A stretch of DNA of 64,000 nucleotides from Agromyces cerinus subsp. cerinus (GCF_900142065.1 NZ_FSRJ01000001.1:1054001-1118000); one strand, 5' to 3'. Counted from the stretch's first letter, positions 48,764-58,316 are shown. Numbers and translations are program-made. Notes: generated by a model not told the origin, from the sequence alone.

Positions 48764-49855
48764 TCAGTACCTCACCCTCGGGTCGATGAGCGCCGCGATG
48801 ATGTCGACGATGAAGTTGGTGAGCGCCACGATCACGGCGAGCAGGGCGACGATGCCCTGCACCGCGACGAAGTCGCGTGCCTGGAGGTACTCGGAGAGCA
48901 TGAACCCGAGGCCCTTCCACTCGAAGGTCGTCTCGGTCAGCACTGCGCCGCCGAGGAGCAGCGCGATCTGCAGGCCGATGACCGTGATGATCGGGATGAG
49001 CGCGGGGCGGTACGCGTGCTTGCGCACGAGCCGGTACTCGCTCACGCCGCGTGAACGCGCGGCGTCGACGTAGTCGGTCGAGAGCGTGCCGATGACGTTG
49101 GTGCGCACGAGCCGGAGGAACACCCCGGCGGTGAGCAGGCCGAGCGCGATGGCGGGCAGCACCGCGTGCGCGAGCACGTCGCCGAGCACCGCCGGGTTCC
49201 CCGTCATGATCGCGTCGATCGTGTAGAGGCCCGTCTTGTTCGGCAACAGCTCCATCTGGAGCTGCGCACTGACCGAAGCTCGGCCGGCGACCGGCAGCCA
49301 GCCGAGCCACACCGAGAAGATGAGCTTCAGCAGCAGGCCGGAGAAGAAGACCGGAGTGGCGTAGCAGAGGATGGCGAACACGCGCAGCGAAGCATCCTGG
49401 CCCTTGTCGCGGAAGTACGCGGCGATCAGACCGAACGGGATGCCCACGACGAAGGCCACGAGGAGCGCGTAGAACGCGAGCTCGAGGGTGGCGGCGCCGT
49501 AGGTGACGAGGATCTCGGTGACCGGGCGGTTGTCGGTCAGCGTCGTGCCGAAGTTGCCGGTCGCGATCTGTCCGAGGTACTCGAGGTACTGCACGATGAT
49601 CGGGCGGTCGTAGCCGGCGGCGTGGATGCGCTCGGCGAGCTGGTCGGCCGGGAGCTGGCCGCCGAGCTTCGCGGTGATCGGGTCACCCGTCGAGCGCATG
49701 AGCACGAAGACGAGGGTGACGAGGATGAACACCGTCGGGATGATGAGGAGGGCCCGCACGATGATGTAGCGGCCGAGGCCACCACCGGAGGACTTCGGTG
49801 GTCTCCGTTTTGCGGGGGACGCGCTACTGGCGGGCGCCGTCGTCGTTGAGGTCAA
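48764..49855 (-). CDS. Oligopeptide-type ABC permease, DppB-like
   Basis: 363 residues from TTG 49855. The typical first membrane segment is YIIVRALLIIPTVFILVTLV and the EAA loop is TDYVDAARSRGVSEYRLV. An ATG at 49912 is in frame but lies inside a strong hairpin and encodes its arms, so I reject it; TTG 49855 is the best remaining start although its ribosome binding site is weak. Six membrane segments. Part of the dpp-like operon. Confidence 0.88.
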   Translation of the reverse strand: MTSTTTAPASSASPAKRRPPKSSGGGLGRYIIVRALLIIPTVFILVTLVFVLMRSTGDPITAKLGGQLPADQLAERIHAAGYDRPIIVQYLEYLGQIATGNFGTTLTDNRPVTEILVTYGAATLELAFYALLVAFVVGIPFGLIAAYFRDKGQDASLRVFAILCYATPVFFSGLLLKLIFSVWLGWLPVAGRASVSAQLQMELLPNKTGLYTIDAIMTGNPAVLGDVLAHAVLPAIALGLLTAGVFLRLVRTNVIGTLSTDYVDAARSRGVSEYRLVRKHAYRPALIPIITVIGLQIALLLGGAVLTETTFEWKGLGFMLSEYLQARDFVAVQGIVALLAVIVALTNFIVDIIAALIDPRVRY

Positions 49856-49883
49856 TGTTCGCCAATCGGGTGAGGCTCGAATG

Positions 49884-49915
49884 CGGATGGCCCGCTCCGG
49901 AGAGCGGGCCATCCG
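49884..49915 (-). terminator. Attenuator-like hairpin between dppA and dppB
   Basis: Perfect 14-bp stem CGGATGGCCCGCTC (49884-49897) with its complement (49902-49915) and a 4-base loop, 37 bases after the binding-protein stop and 28 bases before the permease start. In such operons a partial terminator here keeps the binding protein in excess over the permeases. Confidence 0.75.
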
Positions 49916-49952
49916 TTCCTTGCGTAGAAGTGACTCTAGCCGTTCAGCCGGC

Positions 49953-51584
49953 TCAGCCCTTCGACAGCGCTGCGTAGCGGAACTTGAACGAAGCGTCGAG
50001 CGTCTCGTCGGCGCCCTCCACGTCGGTGCCCGTCACGGCGACCTGAGCGCCCTGCAGGTACGGCACGGTCGACAGGTCGGCCGCCACCTTCTCCTGGATC
50101 GCCTCGATGTCGGCGGTGCGGGTTGCGGGGTCGGGCTCGGAGGCCTGCTTGATGATCAGGTCGTTGACCTCCTGGTTCACGTAGTGGTTCCCGAGGAAGT
50201 TCTCGATCAGGAAGAACGGCGTGACGTAGTTGTCGGCGTCCGAGTAGTCGGGGAACCAACCCAGCTGGTAGGCCGGGTACACGTCGGACGTGCGGTCTTC
50301 GGAGTACTGCACCCACTCGGTGGTCTGCAGGTTGACCGTGAACAGGCCCGTCGACTCGAGCTGGTCCTTGATGAGCGCGTACTCGTCGGCCGACGAGGGG
50401 CCGTAGTGGTCGTTCGAGTACTGCAGGTTCAGCTCGACCGGCGTGGTCACGCCCGCAGCCGTGAGACGCTCGGCGGCCTTGTCGGCGTCGGGCGCACCCT
50501 GGCCGTCGCCGTACATCTCGACGAGCGGCTCGACCGCACCCGCGATGCCGGCAGGCACGTAGGAGTACAGCGGCGTGTAGGTGCCCTTGTAGACCTGGTC
50601 GGCCAGCTCATCGCGGTCGATGAGATCGGCGACGGCCTGGCGCACTGCGAGTGCCTTGGCCGGGTCGGCCTCGGGCGTCTTCGCGCCGTACGGCTGCGTG
50701 TCGAAGTTGAAGACGATGTAGCGGATCTCGCCGCCGGGACCCTCGACCACGTTGACCTTGTCGTTGCCCTTGAGGTCGTCGATGTCGGTCGCGGAGAGGC
50801 TGCGGTAGGCGACGTCGATGCCGCCCTCCTGCACGTCGAGCTTCAGGTTCGACGACTCGGCGTAGTACTTCAGGTTGACCGTGTCGGTCTTCGCCTCGGC
50901 GAGGAGGCCCTTGTACTCGGGGTTCTTCTTGAACGAGATGAGCGTGTTGAAGTCGTAGCTCGTGATCGTGTACGGGCCCGCGAACGCGTTCGCCGCGACG
51001 ATGTCGTCGTCGGGGGTGAGCGCGTCGGCCGCGAAGACCTCGTCGTCGACGATGGCGCCCGGGAAGCTCGTGAGGATGAGCGGGAAGACCTGGTCGTTCT
51101 CGGCCTTGAGGTGGAAGACGACCGTGGTGTCGTCGACGACCTCGGTGCTGTCGAGGTTGTACAGCAGGCTCGAGGCGCCGTTGGGGTCGGCGATCGCGAC
51201 CTGACGGTCGAACGAGAACTTCACGTCGTCGGCGGTGAGGTCGTTGCCGTTCGCCCACTTCAGGCCCGCGGGAAGCTTGACCGTGTACTCGGTCGGCGAG
51301 GTGAACTCGGCCGACTCGGCGAGGTCGGGCACGACGTCGGTGCTCTGGTAGTCGGTGTTCAGCAGGTACGGGAAGACCTGCGTCTGCACGGCGAGCGAGC
51401 CGTTGTCATACGAGCCGGCCGGGTCGAGCGTGGTCACCTTGTCGGTCGTGCCGATGGTGATCGAGCTGCCGGAGGCGTCGTCGCCCGGTTGGCCGGCCGC
51501 GCAGCCGGCGAGAGCGAGGGCTGCGGCCGAAAGACCGGCCACTGCGACGAGGCCGCGCCGCCCGTTCTTGGATGCGGATGTCAT
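49953..51584 (-). CDS. Oligopeptide-type substrate-binding lipoprotein, DppA-like
   Basis: 543 residues, SBP family 5. The signal peptide ends in the lipobox ALALAGC with Cys28. Family segments: KVTTLDPAGSYDNGSLAVQ, LPAGLKWANGNDLTADDVKF and GWFPDYSDADNYVTPFF, the last being the ligand-pocket region of peptide/nickel binding proteins. First gene of the operon; transcription probably starts in the 190-base gap after dnaG, where a 23-bp inverted repeat lies. Confidence 0.93.
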   Translation of the reverse strand: MTSASKNGRRGLVAVAGLSAAALALAGCAAGQPGDDASGSSITIGTTDKVTTLDPAGSYDNGSLAVQTQVFPYLLNTDYQSTDVVPDLAESAEFTSPTEYTVKLPAGLKWANGNDLTADDVKFSFDRQVAIADPNGASSLLYNLDSTEVVDDTTVVFHLKAENDQVFPLILTSFPGAIVDDEVFAADALTPDDDIVAANAFAGPYTITSYDFNTLISFKKNPEYKGLLAEAKTDTVNLKYYAESSNLKLDVQEGGIDVAYRSLSATDIDDLKGNDKVNVVEGPGGEIRYIVFNFDTQPYGAKTPEADPAKALAVRQAVADLIDRDELADQVYKGTYTPLYSYVPAGIAGAVEPLVEMYGDGQGAPDADKAAERLTAAGVTTPVELNLQYSNDHYGPSSADEYALIKDQLESTGLFTVNLQTTEWVQYSEDRTSDVYPAYQLGWFPDYSDADNYVTPFFLIENFLGNHYVNQEVNDLIIKQASEPDPATRTADIEAIQEKVAADLSTVPYLQGAQVAVTGTDVEGADETLDASFKFRYAALSKG

Positions 51585-51705
51585 ATCCGTCTACCTCTTC
51601 CTGTCAGGACTGAATCGCGCTGCGCTGCGCGCAGACGCGTTTTCGTATCCCCAAGACGTAGCACACGGCCTCGGAACGGTGCTTGGAGCGACGGCTCCAC
51701 GGCAG

Positions 51706-51728
51706 AATGTTTACCGATCTGCAACATT
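51706..51728. promoter_or_regulatory. Candidate operator upstream of dppA
   Basis: Inverted repeat AATGTT (51706-51711) - 11 bases - AACATT (51723-51728), 121 bases upstream of the binding-protein start and 47 bases after the dnaG stop. The 6-11-6 geometry fits a dimeric repressor or activator, but no regulator gene is adjacent. Confidence 0.35.
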
Positions 51729-51774
51729 GGACGCAACGGATGCGCGTCGGCGGGCCTCTTCGTGCGGATGGCCC

Positions 51775-53649
51775 TCAGTCGGCCCTGAGGGCCCGACGCT
51801 CGGTCTCGATCTCGACGAGGGCGCGCTGCAGTGCCGCGAACGCGGCGACATCGCTGCGGTCGGTGCGCTGCAGGCGCCCGAGCAGCTCGGACTTCTGGCG
51901 CAGCAGTTCGCGATCGACGAGAGCGCCCACCACGCCCTGCACGTAGACGGTGAGCTCGGTCTCGTTGCGATGGGGCATCGGTGCGACGGCAAGCTGCTGC
52001 ACGAGGCTGGCGAACGGCGCCGGCACCTCGGCGATGACGCGGTCGACGCGCACCTGCGGGTCGGCGGAGGCGAGCACCGAGGCGATGCCGTCGCGGATCA
52101 CCGTGAGCGAGGGATTGCCGAACCGGCAGTCGACCGCGTGCCGGAGCAGGTCGGCGCCGACGGTGTCGGGGTGCTGCACCATCGCCTGGAGGGCATCGCG
52201 CTCGAGACGGGTCGCGGGGTCGTTCGGCAGCTGCGTGATCGAGAACGGGCGCTCAGGGGCATCCGCCGCCTCGCTTGCGCCTGAGGCGCCGGATGCCGCG
52301 GACTGGCCGCCGCCCGACTCCCCCGACTTCGGTCGGCTCGCCGCAGACCGCACCGCGCGCGTGACCTCGCCGAGCTCGACGCCCAGCATGCGGGCGAGCT
52401 CTCGGGTGTACCCGGGCCGCAGCGCGGGGTCGCGGATGTCGGCGACGACGGGCGCCGCCGCCCGCAGCGCGGCCACCCGGCCCTCGACCGTCTCGAGGTC
52501 GTACTGGGCCAGCGTGTGCTTGATGACGAACTCGAACATCGGCGTGCGCGACTCGATGAGGGTTCGCACCGCGCCATCGCCGCGGGCGAGGCGCAGGTCG
52601 CAGGGGTCGAGCCCGTCTGGGGCGACGGCCACGAACGTCTGGGCGGCGAAGCGCTGCTCTTCGCCGAAGGCGCGGATCGCCGCCTGCTGGCCGGCCGCAT
52701 CGCCGTCGAACGTGAAGACGACCTCGCCGACGCCCGAGGCATCGCCGAGCACGCGGCGCAGCACCTTGATGTGGTCGACGCCGAACGAGGTGCCGCACGT
52801 CGCGATCGCCGTCGTGACTCCGGCGAGGTGGCATGCCATGACGTCGGTGTAGCCCTCGACCACCACGACACGGTGCGTCTTCGAGATGTCGCGCTTGGCC
52901 AGATCGAGCCCGTAGAGCACCTGCGACTTGTGGTAGATCGCGGTCTCGGGGGTGTTCAGGTACTTGGGACCCTTGTCGTCGTCGAGCAGGCGCCGTGCAC
53001 CGAAACCGACGGTCTGGCCGGTGACGTCGCGGATCGGCCAGACGAGCCGGCCGCGGAAGCGGTCGTAGACGCCTCGGTCGCCTTGGGAGACGAGACCCGA
53101 CGCCGACAGCTCCTCGGTCGTGAACCCGCGCCCCTTGAGGTGATCGGTCAGGGCGTCCCAGCTCTTCGGCGCGAAGCCGACCCCGAACCGCCGAGCGGCC
53201 TCGGCGTCGAAGCCGCGCTCGCCGAGGAACCGTCGGCCGACCTCGGCATCGGGGGCGCTGAGGCGCTCGACGAAGAACTCGGAGGCCGCCTGGTTCGCGG
53301 CCAGGAGCCGTGCGCGGTTGCCGTGGTCGGAGGCCTGACCGCCGTCTTCGTAGTGCAGCTCGAAGCCGATACGGCCGGCGAGCCGCTCGACCGCCTCGGT
53401 GAACGAGACGTGGTCCATGCGCTGCAGGAACGTGTAGGCGTCACCCGACTCGCCGCAGCCGAAGCAGTGGTAGTAGCCGAGACCCGGCCGCACGTGGAAG
53501 CTCGGGCTGCGCTCGTCGTGGAAGGGGCAGAGGCCCTTCATCGAACCCACGCCGGCCGACTTCAGGCTGACGTGCTCGCCCACGATGTCGGCGATGTTCG
53601 TGCGGGCCTTCACCTCATCGACATCGCTCTGTCGAATTCGGCCCGCCAT
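51775..53649 (-). CDS. dnaG: DNA primase
   Basis: 624 residues. Makes RNA primers at replication forks. The N-terminal CHC2 zinc domain has Cys41, His44, Cys62 and Cys65 ([21 protein letters not shown]). The TOPRIM core has [11 protein letters not shown] and [12 protein letters not shown]. The C-terminal helicase-binding domain is less conserved. ATG 53649 (MAGRIRQ) was chosen over ATG 53658: TAGGAT (53657-53662) ends seven bases before it, and MAGRIR is the usual actinobacterial start. It follows dgt by 51 bases and has its own promoter. Confidence 0.96.
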   Translation of the reverse strand: MAGRIRQSDVDEVKARTNIADIVGEHVSLKSAGVGSMKGLCPFHDERSPSFHVRPGLGYYHCFGCGESGDAYTFLQRMDHVSFTEAVERLAGRIGFELHYEDGGQASDHGNRARLLAANQAASEFFVERLSAPDAEVGRRFLGERGFDAEAARRFGVGFAPKSWDALTDHLKGRGFTTEELSASGLVSQGDRGVYDRFRGRLVWPIRDVTGQTVGFGARRLLDDDKGPKYLNTPETAIYHKSQVLYGLDLAKRDISKTHRVVVVEGYTDVMACHLAGVTTAIATCGTSFGVDHIKVLRRVLGDASGVGEVVFTFDGDAAGQQAAIRAFGEEQRFAAQTFVAVAPDGLDPCDLRLARGDGAVRTLIESRTPMFEFVIKHTLAQYDLETVEGRVAALRAAAPVVADIRDPALRPGYTRELARMLGVELGEVTRAVRSAASRPKSGESGGGQSAASGASGASEAADAPERPFSITQLPNDPATRLERDALQAMVQHPDTVGADLLRHAVDCRFGNPSLTVIRDGIASVLASADPQVRVDRVIAEVPAPFASLVQQLAVAPMPHRNETELTVYVQGVVGALVDRELLRQKSELLGRLQRTDRSDVAAFAALQRALVEIETERRALRAD

Positions 53650-53700
53650 GGCTCTCATCCTAGTTCGCCGCGGGGCGTCGACGGCCGAAGGCTCGATTCG

Positions 53701-54957
53701 TCACTGCTGCACGAGGCGCTCGTACCAGGCGAGGGCAGACTGGTCGGTGAGGCTCGCGACCTGGTCGACGACGACCCGCTTGCGCGCGGCGTCGTCACCC
53801 GCAGCACGCCAGTCTTCGGCGAACCCGGCATCGAGGTGCTGCTCGCCTCCCGCGAGGAGCACGTCGGCGAGCGACGTCAGCACCTCGCGCTGCTGGTGGT
53901 AGATCGGCTGGCGCGTGTTCTTCGACATGACGTATGCCGCCACGATGCCCTTCAGCACCGCGATCTCGGCCTGGATCTCGCGGGGCACGATGACGTCGGC
54001 GTCGAACCTGATGAGGCTCGCGAGCGGGAACGCCGATCGGGTCGCCGTGGTCGCGGCGTGCGCGAACCGGCCGATGAGCTGGCTCGTGAGGTTCTTCAGA
54101 CGGCCCTGGTCGAAGCGGCTGCCGTTCCACGTGTCGAGCCAGCCGTCGAGGGAATCGAGTCGATCGAACGCGGCGATGAGCTCGTCGTGGGTGATCGAAC
54201 CGCCGACCCACTCGTACATCGACGTGACGAGGCTCTCGTGGTCGACCCGGGCGCCGAGCGCTGCGACGTCGATGTAGCCGTTGACGATCGCGTCTTCGAA
54301 GTCGTGCACCGAGTAGGCGATGTCGTCGCTGAGGTCCATGACCTGCGCCTCGATGCAGAGCCGGCGCTCGGGGGCGCCGGCGCGGAGCCAGCGGAACACC
54401 TCGGTGTCGCTCTGGTAGAAGCCGAACTTGGCGCGGCCGGATGGGTCGGCGACGCTCGTCGCCTCGGGCCACGGGTACTTGCAGCTCGCGTCGAGACTCG
54501 CACGGGTGAGGTTGAGCCCGTAGCTTCGGCCATCGGGCCCGAAGACCTTGGGCTCGAGCCGGGTGAGCAGCCGCAGCGTCTGCGCGTTGCCCTCGAAGCC
54601 GCCGATGTCGGCCGCCCACGTGTTGAGCGCCTTCTCGCCGTTGTGACCGAAGGGCGGGTGCCCGAGGTCGTGCGCGAGGCAGGCCGTGTCGACGACGTCG
54701 GGGTCGAGCCCGAGACTCGAGGCGAGCTCGCGGCCGACCTGCGCGACCTCGAGCGAGTGCGTGAGGCGATTGCGGGCGAAGTCGAGGCCCGCCGTGGGGC
54801 TCAGCACCTGCGTCTTCGCCGCGAGGCGGCGGAGCGCACTCGAGTGCAGCAGCCGCGCCCGGTCACGAGCGAAGTCGCTGCGCCGCGAGGAGTGCTCTTC
54901 GGGGAGCCAGCGTTCGGTGTCGGTGGCCCCGTAGCCGCCGAAGAGTGGTTCGCGCAT
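53701..54957 (-). CDS. dgt: Deoxyguanosinetriphosphate triphosphohydrolase-like protein
   Basis: 418 residues, HD superfamily. Metal-binding residues: His67 in [10 protein letters not shown], His96-Asp97 in [16 protein letters not shown], and an Asp in [16 protein letters not shown]. Removes triphosphate from dGTP or other dNTPs. It starts two bases after the dusB stop; dusB-dgt-dnaG is a conserved order in actinobacteria. Confidence 0.94.
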   Translation of the reverse strand: MREPLFGGYGATDTERWLPEEHSSRRSDFARDRARLLHSSALRRLAAKTQVLSPTAGLDFARNRLTHSLEVAQVGRELASSLGLDPDVVDTACLAHDLGHPPFGHNGEKALNTWAADIGGFEGNAQTLRLLTRLEPKVFGPDGRSYGLNLTRASLDASCKYPWPEATSVADPSGRAKFGFYQSDTEVFRWLRAGAPERRLCIEAQVMDLSDDIAYSVHDFEDAIVNGYIDVAALGARVDHESLVTSMYEWVGGSITHDELIAAFDRLDSLDGWLDTWNGSRFDQGRLKNLTSQLIGRFAHAATTATRSAFPLASLIRFDADVIVPREIQAEIAVLKGIVAAYVMSKNTRQPIYHQQREVLTSLADVLLAGGEQHLDAGFAEDWRAAGDDAARKRVVVDQVASLTDQSALAWYERLVQQ

Positions 54958-54959
54958 GC

Positions 54960-56117
54960 TCAGCCGCCGCTCGTGTCGAGTTCGGCGTCCACGAGGGTGA
55001 CACGGTCGTGGCCGGCGAGCTCCTGCGAGTCGAGCCAGCCGTCGGGCAGAGCGGGCTTCTTCGGGGTGCCGGCGCGGCCGCGCGGACCCTCGGCGCCCTC
55101 GCCCGGGTAGGGCATCGACCAGTCGAGCGTGCCGAGCAGCTCGTCGAGCTGCACGAGCGACTCCACCGTCGCGAGACGCGCACGGAGGTCGCCGCCGACT
55201 GGATAGCCCTTGAAGTACCAGGCGACGTGCTTGCGGATGTCGCGGCACCCTCGCTCTTCGCTGTCGAAGAACTCGGTGAGGAGCTCGGCGTGCCGGCGGA
55301 ACGTCTGCGCCACCTGCCCGAGCGACGGGTGGAAACTCGCCGACTCGCCGCGGAACGCCGCGGCGAGGTCGCCGAAGAGCCACGGGCGGCCGAGGCATCC
55401 GCGCCCGACGACGACGCCGTCGCACCCGGTCTCGGCGACCATGCGGAGGGCGTCGTCGGCCGACCAGATGTCGCCGTTGCCGAGCACCGGCACGCTCGTC
55501 ACCGTCTCTTTGAGCCGCCCGATGGCCGACCAGTCGGCCTGGCCCGAGTAGAACTCGGAGGCGGTGCGCGCGTGCAGCGCGACCGCGGCGACGCCCGCGC
55601 CCTCGGCGATGCGACCGGCCTCGAGGTAGGTGAGGTGGTCGGCGTCGATGCCCTTGCGCATCTTGATGGTGAGCGGGATGTCGCCGGCTGCGCGCACCGC
55701 ACCCTCGACGATGTCGCGGAAGAGCCCGCTCTTCCACGGCAGTGCTGCACCGCCGCCCTTGCGGGTGACCTTCGGCACGGGGCATCCGAAGTTCAGGTCG
55801 ATGTGATCGGCCCGGTCTTCGGCGACGAGCATGGTGACCGCCTCTGAGACGGTCTTCGGATCGACGCCGTAGAGCTGAATGGAGCGCGGCGTCTCGGACT
55901 CGTGGTGCGTGATGAGGCGCATCGACTCGGGCGTGCGCTCGACGAGCGCGCGCGAGGTGATCATCTCGCTGACGTAGAGGCCCGCGCCGAACTCACGGCA
56001 GAGGCGACGGAAGGCCGTGTTCGTGATGCCGGCCATGGGGGCGAGCACGACGGGCACGTCGAGTTCGAGCCCGCCGATCGTGAGCGGGCCCGTTGGAAGC
56101 GTGGTGGTTGAGGACAT
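54960..56117 (-). CDS. dusB: tRNA-dihydrouridine synthase
   Basis: 385 residues. FMN-dependent TIM barrel: VVLAPMAGITNTAFRRLC at the start, DLNFGCPVPKVTRKGGGAAL with the catalytic cysteine, ALHARTASEFYSG and GNGDIWSADDA for phosphate binding. It reduces specific uridines in tRNA. ATG 56117 has GGGAGA upstream; a GTG one codon earlier is possible. The C-terminus (after about 320) is a group-specific extension. Confidence 0.94.
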   Translation of the reverse strand: MSSTTTLPTGPLTIGGLELDVPVVLAPMAGITNTAFRRLCREFGAGLYVSEMITSRALVERTPESMRLITHHESETPRSIQLYGVDPKTVSEAVTMLVAEDRADHIDLNFGCPVPKVTRKGGGAALPWKSGLFRDIVEGAVRAAGDIPLTIKMRKGIDADHLTYLEAGRIAEGAGVAAVALHARTASEFYSGQADWSAIGRLKETVTSVPVLGNGDIWSADDALRMVAETGCDGVVVGRGCLGRPWLFGDLAAAFRGESASFHPSLGQVAQTFRRHAELLTEFFDSEERGCRDIRKHVAWYFKGYPVGGDLRARLATVESLVQLDELLGTLDWSMPYPGEGAEGPRGRAGTPKKPALPDGWLDSQELAGHDRVTLVDAELDTSGG

Positions 56118-56208
56118 CACCGTCGATTCTCCCAGAGATCGGGGCGCGCTCGCCCGCTTCGGCCGTGCGCGCCTAGGATTCTCGGAGGACGAGGCTGGGG
56201 AGGACGAC

Positions 56209-56685
56209 ATGTCGGAGCTCACGGGTGCGGACCGGGTGCGAGCGGATGCCGCGGCACGCGGCCTCGAGGTCGAGATCATCGAGCGTCCTGCCGCGAACAG
56301 CCTCGAGGAGGCCGCCGCGCTCATGGGCATCACGCCCGCCGACATCGTGAAGTCGCTCGTCGTCAAGCGCAGCGACGACACCTACGTCTTCGCCCTCGTG
56401 CCGGGCGGCCGCAAGATCTCGTGGTCGAAGTTGCGCGCCGTCGTCGGCGTCAACAAGCTGCAGCTGCCCGACGCCTCGCTCGCGCTCGCCGCGACCGGAT
56501 ACGAGCGCGGCACGATCACGCCGCTGGGCTCGACCACGGCGTGGCCCGTCGTCGCCGACGCCTCGATCGCGGGCCGGCGCGTCTCGATGGGCGCCGGCGA
56601 ACACGGCCGCAGCCTCTTCGTCGACGCCGATCGACTCATCGACGCGTTCGGCGCGACCGTGGCCGACATCTCGGACCCCGAGTAG
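56209..56685 (+). CDS. YbaK/ProX-type aminoacyl-tRNA deacylase domain protein
   Basis: 158 residues. ADIVKSLVVKRSDDTYVFAL, with the conserved lysine of the YbaK fold, then PGGRKISWSKLRAVVG and GYERGTITPLGSTTAWPV. Family members hydrolyse misacylated tRNAs such as Cys- or Ala-tRNA-Pro. ATG 56209 has GGGGAGG upstream; a TAGGAT box at 56173 is the likely -10. Divergent from dusB. Confidence 0.9.
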   Translation: MSELTGADRVRADAAARGLEVEIIERPAANSLEEAAALMGITPADIVKSLVVKRSDDTYVFALVPGGRKISWSKLRAVVGVNKLQLPDASLALAATGYERGTITPLGSTTAWPVVADASIAGRRVSMGAGEHGRSLFVDADRLIDAFGATVADISDPE

Positions 56686-56719
56686 CGCAGGCTCCGGTCG
56701 TCGCGAGCCCGCTTCTGCG

Positions 56720-56866
56720 GGTCGAGCCTGTCGGGACCGGGGTTTCGACAGGCTCGACCAGCAGGTTTCGACAGGCTCAACCAGCAGGTTTCGACAGGCT
56801 CAACCAGCAGGTTCGACAGGCTCAACCAGCAGGTTCGACAGGCTCAACCAGCAGGTTTCGACAGGC
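56720..56866. repeat. REP-like array (TTCGACAGGCTCAACC family)
   Basis: Six head-to-tail units of 22-23 bp, each reading tttcgacaggctcaaccag with small changes (ttt or tt, caacc or cgacc). The first unit pairs with an upstream inverted copy: GGTCGAGCCTGTCG (56720-56733) with CGACAGGCTCGACC (56746-56759), a perfect 14-bp stem that may end YbaK transcription. The last unit runs into the stop codon of the neighbouring 40-residue gene. Units have no spacers, so this is not CRISPR. The family is widespread in Microbacteriaceae. Confidence 0.85.
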
Positions 56867-56989
56867 TCAACCGGCAGGGGGGATGAAGCAGACGTCGCCC
56901 TCGCAGACCATGGCCGACGGGTCGCCCGTGATCATGGCGAAGGGCGCGGGCGCCGCGGCATCCGTCGTCGCGGTGTCGACCTCGCTCAC
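56867..56989 (-). CDS. 40-residue cysteine-containing protein coupled to the DsbA-like gene
   Basis: GTG 56989 overlaps the stop of the DsbA-like gene (GTGA). The product starts MSEVDTATTDAAAPAPFAM and ends SAMVCEGDVCFIPPAG: an acidic, alanine-rich half and a C-x4-C pair (CEGDVC). Its stop codon is supplied by the first minus-strand unit of the REP array, so the array may have replaced a slightly longer tail. Actinobacterial oxidoreductase genes often precede small proteins with a similar cysteine pair, possibly a redox partner. Function unknown. Confidence 0.65.
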   Translation of the reverse strand: MSEVDTATTDAAAPAPFAMITGDPSAMVCEGDVCFIPPAG

Positions 56990-57651
56990 GCGACGGCACC
57001 CTCGCGCTCGCCGGCGATCTGCGTGAGCGCCTGCGCGAAGACCTCCGCAGGCTGTGCGCCCGAGATGCCGTATTTGCCCTCGATCACGAAGAACGGCACG
57101 CCGTTGATGCCGTAGGCCTGCGCCTGGGCGATGTCGGCCTGCACCGCTGCGGCGTACCGACCGGACTCGAGCGCCTCGCGTGCCGCGTCGGCGTCGAGGC
57201 CGATCTCGGCGCCGAGCTCGACGAGCTCGTCGACGCGGCCGACGTGGCGGCCCTCGGTGAAGTACGCGCGCAGCAGGCGCTCAGTCAGCTCGAGCTGGAG
57301 GCCCTGCTCCTTGGCGAAGTGCAGCAGTTCGTGCGCCTTCAGCGTCTTGGTGTGCTGCAGCGCGTCGAAGTCGTAGTCGAGTCCGGCGGTCGCGGCGACG
57401 CCCGTCACGTGTTCGAGCATCTGCTGCACGCGCTCTGCGGGCATGCCCTTGTGCTTGGCGAGGAAGTCGATCTCGGAGCCCTCGAAGTCCACCGGGGTGT
57501 CGGGTGCGAGTTCGAAGGAGTGGTAGGTGATATCGACCTCGGGTGCGTCGTCGCCGAGCGAGGCGATGCCGCTCTCGAGGTGGCGCTTGCCGATGTAGCA
57601 CCACGGGCACGCGATGTCGGACCAGATGTCGATCTTGATGGGTTCACTCAC
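56986..57651 (-). CDS. DsbA-family oxidoreductase (FrnE-like)
   Basis: 221 residues. Thioredoxin fold with active site CPWC (residues 15-18, SDIACPWCYIGKRH) and cis-proline in GINGVPFFVIEGKYGISGAQ; the FrnE pattern. No signal peptide, so it is cytoplasmic and probably a disulfide isomerase or thiol oxidoreductase. Its stop overlaps the start of the 40-residue protein. GTG 57651 is the longest supported start. Confidence 0.92.
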   Translation of the reverse strand: MSEPIKIDIWSDIACPWCYIGKRHLESGIASLGDDAPEVDITYHSFELAPDTPVDFEGSEIDFLAKHKGMPAERVQQMLEHVTGVAATAGLDYDFDALQHTKTLKAHELLHFAKEQGLQLELTERLLRAYFTEGRHVGRVDELVELGAEIGLDADAAREALESGRYAAAVQADIAQAQAYGINGVPFFVIEGKYGISGAQPAEVFAQALTQIAGEREGAVA

Positions 57652-57746
57652 GACGTAGGCGAACGGATGGTTCGGTCTCCGTATTCCCGCTCAGGCGCGG
57701 GTCGTCGACCGCGACGTCGCGTGCCGGCCCGGTTTAGGGTGAACGG

Positions 57747-58316
57747 ATGCCCCACGCCGCCGATGCCCCACGCGACCGCTCCCCGCAGCGCATCCTCGTC
57801 GCGGGCACGAGTGGAGCAGGCAAGTCGACCCTCGCACGCCGGATCGCCGCGGCATCCGGACTGCCGTTCCAGGAGATCGACGCGCTGTTCCACGGCCCCG
57901 ACTGGACGCCGCGCCCGAGCTTCGTCGCCGACGTCGAGGCGTTCACGTCCCAGCCCGACTGGGTGACCGAGTGGCAGTACGACCCGGTTCGGGAGCTCCT
58001 CGCCGACCGGGCGACGACGCTGCTCTTCCTCGACTACTCGCGAGCCCGCGTGATGCGGCAGGTCGTCGTGCGAACGCTGCGGCGCCGCACGCGGCGCGAG
58101 GAGCTCTGGAACGGCAACCTCGAGCCGCCACTGACCACGATCTTCAGCGACCCCGAGCACATCATCCGCTGGGCGTGGAGCACGCATGCCAGCCGGGGCG
58201 ACCTCGTCGACGACGCCGCGAGCCGACGCCCGCATCTCGAGGTCGTGCGGCTGCGGCATCCGCGTGAGGCCGAAGCGTGGCTGACCGCGACGTACCCCTT
58301 CCCTCCATCGCGATAG
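57747..58316 (+). CDS. P-loop ATPase, adenylate kinase/topology-modulation-like
   Basis: 189 residues. Walker A AGTSGAGKSTLAR (19-31), then LPFQEIDALFHGPDWTPRPS, typical of the small kinase-like FlaR/topology modulation group; a LID-like basic segment RTLRRRTRREELWNGN follows. The true substrate is not known. Leaderless: TAGGGT at 57735-57740 ends six bases before the ATG. Its stop lies in the left arm of the operator of the next gene. Confidence 0.85.
   Translation: MPHAADAPRDRSPQRILVAGTSGAGKSTLARRIAAASGLPFQEIDALFHGPDWTPRPSFVADVEAFTSQPDWVTEWQYDPVRELLADRATTLLFLDYSRARVMRQVVVRTLRRRTRREELWNGNLEPPLTTIFSDPEHIIRWAWSTHASRGDLVDDAASRRPHLEVVRLRHPREAEAWLTATYPFPPSR

Noticed and set aside
49856..49912. 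ATG 49912 as the dppB start
   Set aside because: It lies in the right arm of a strong hairpin and would encode the hairpin itself; homologous proteins start just before the first membrane segment.
56743..56866. CRISPR array
   Set aside because: The 22-23 bp units abut with no unique spacers, vary in sequence and have no cas genes nearby. They are a REP-type tandem array.
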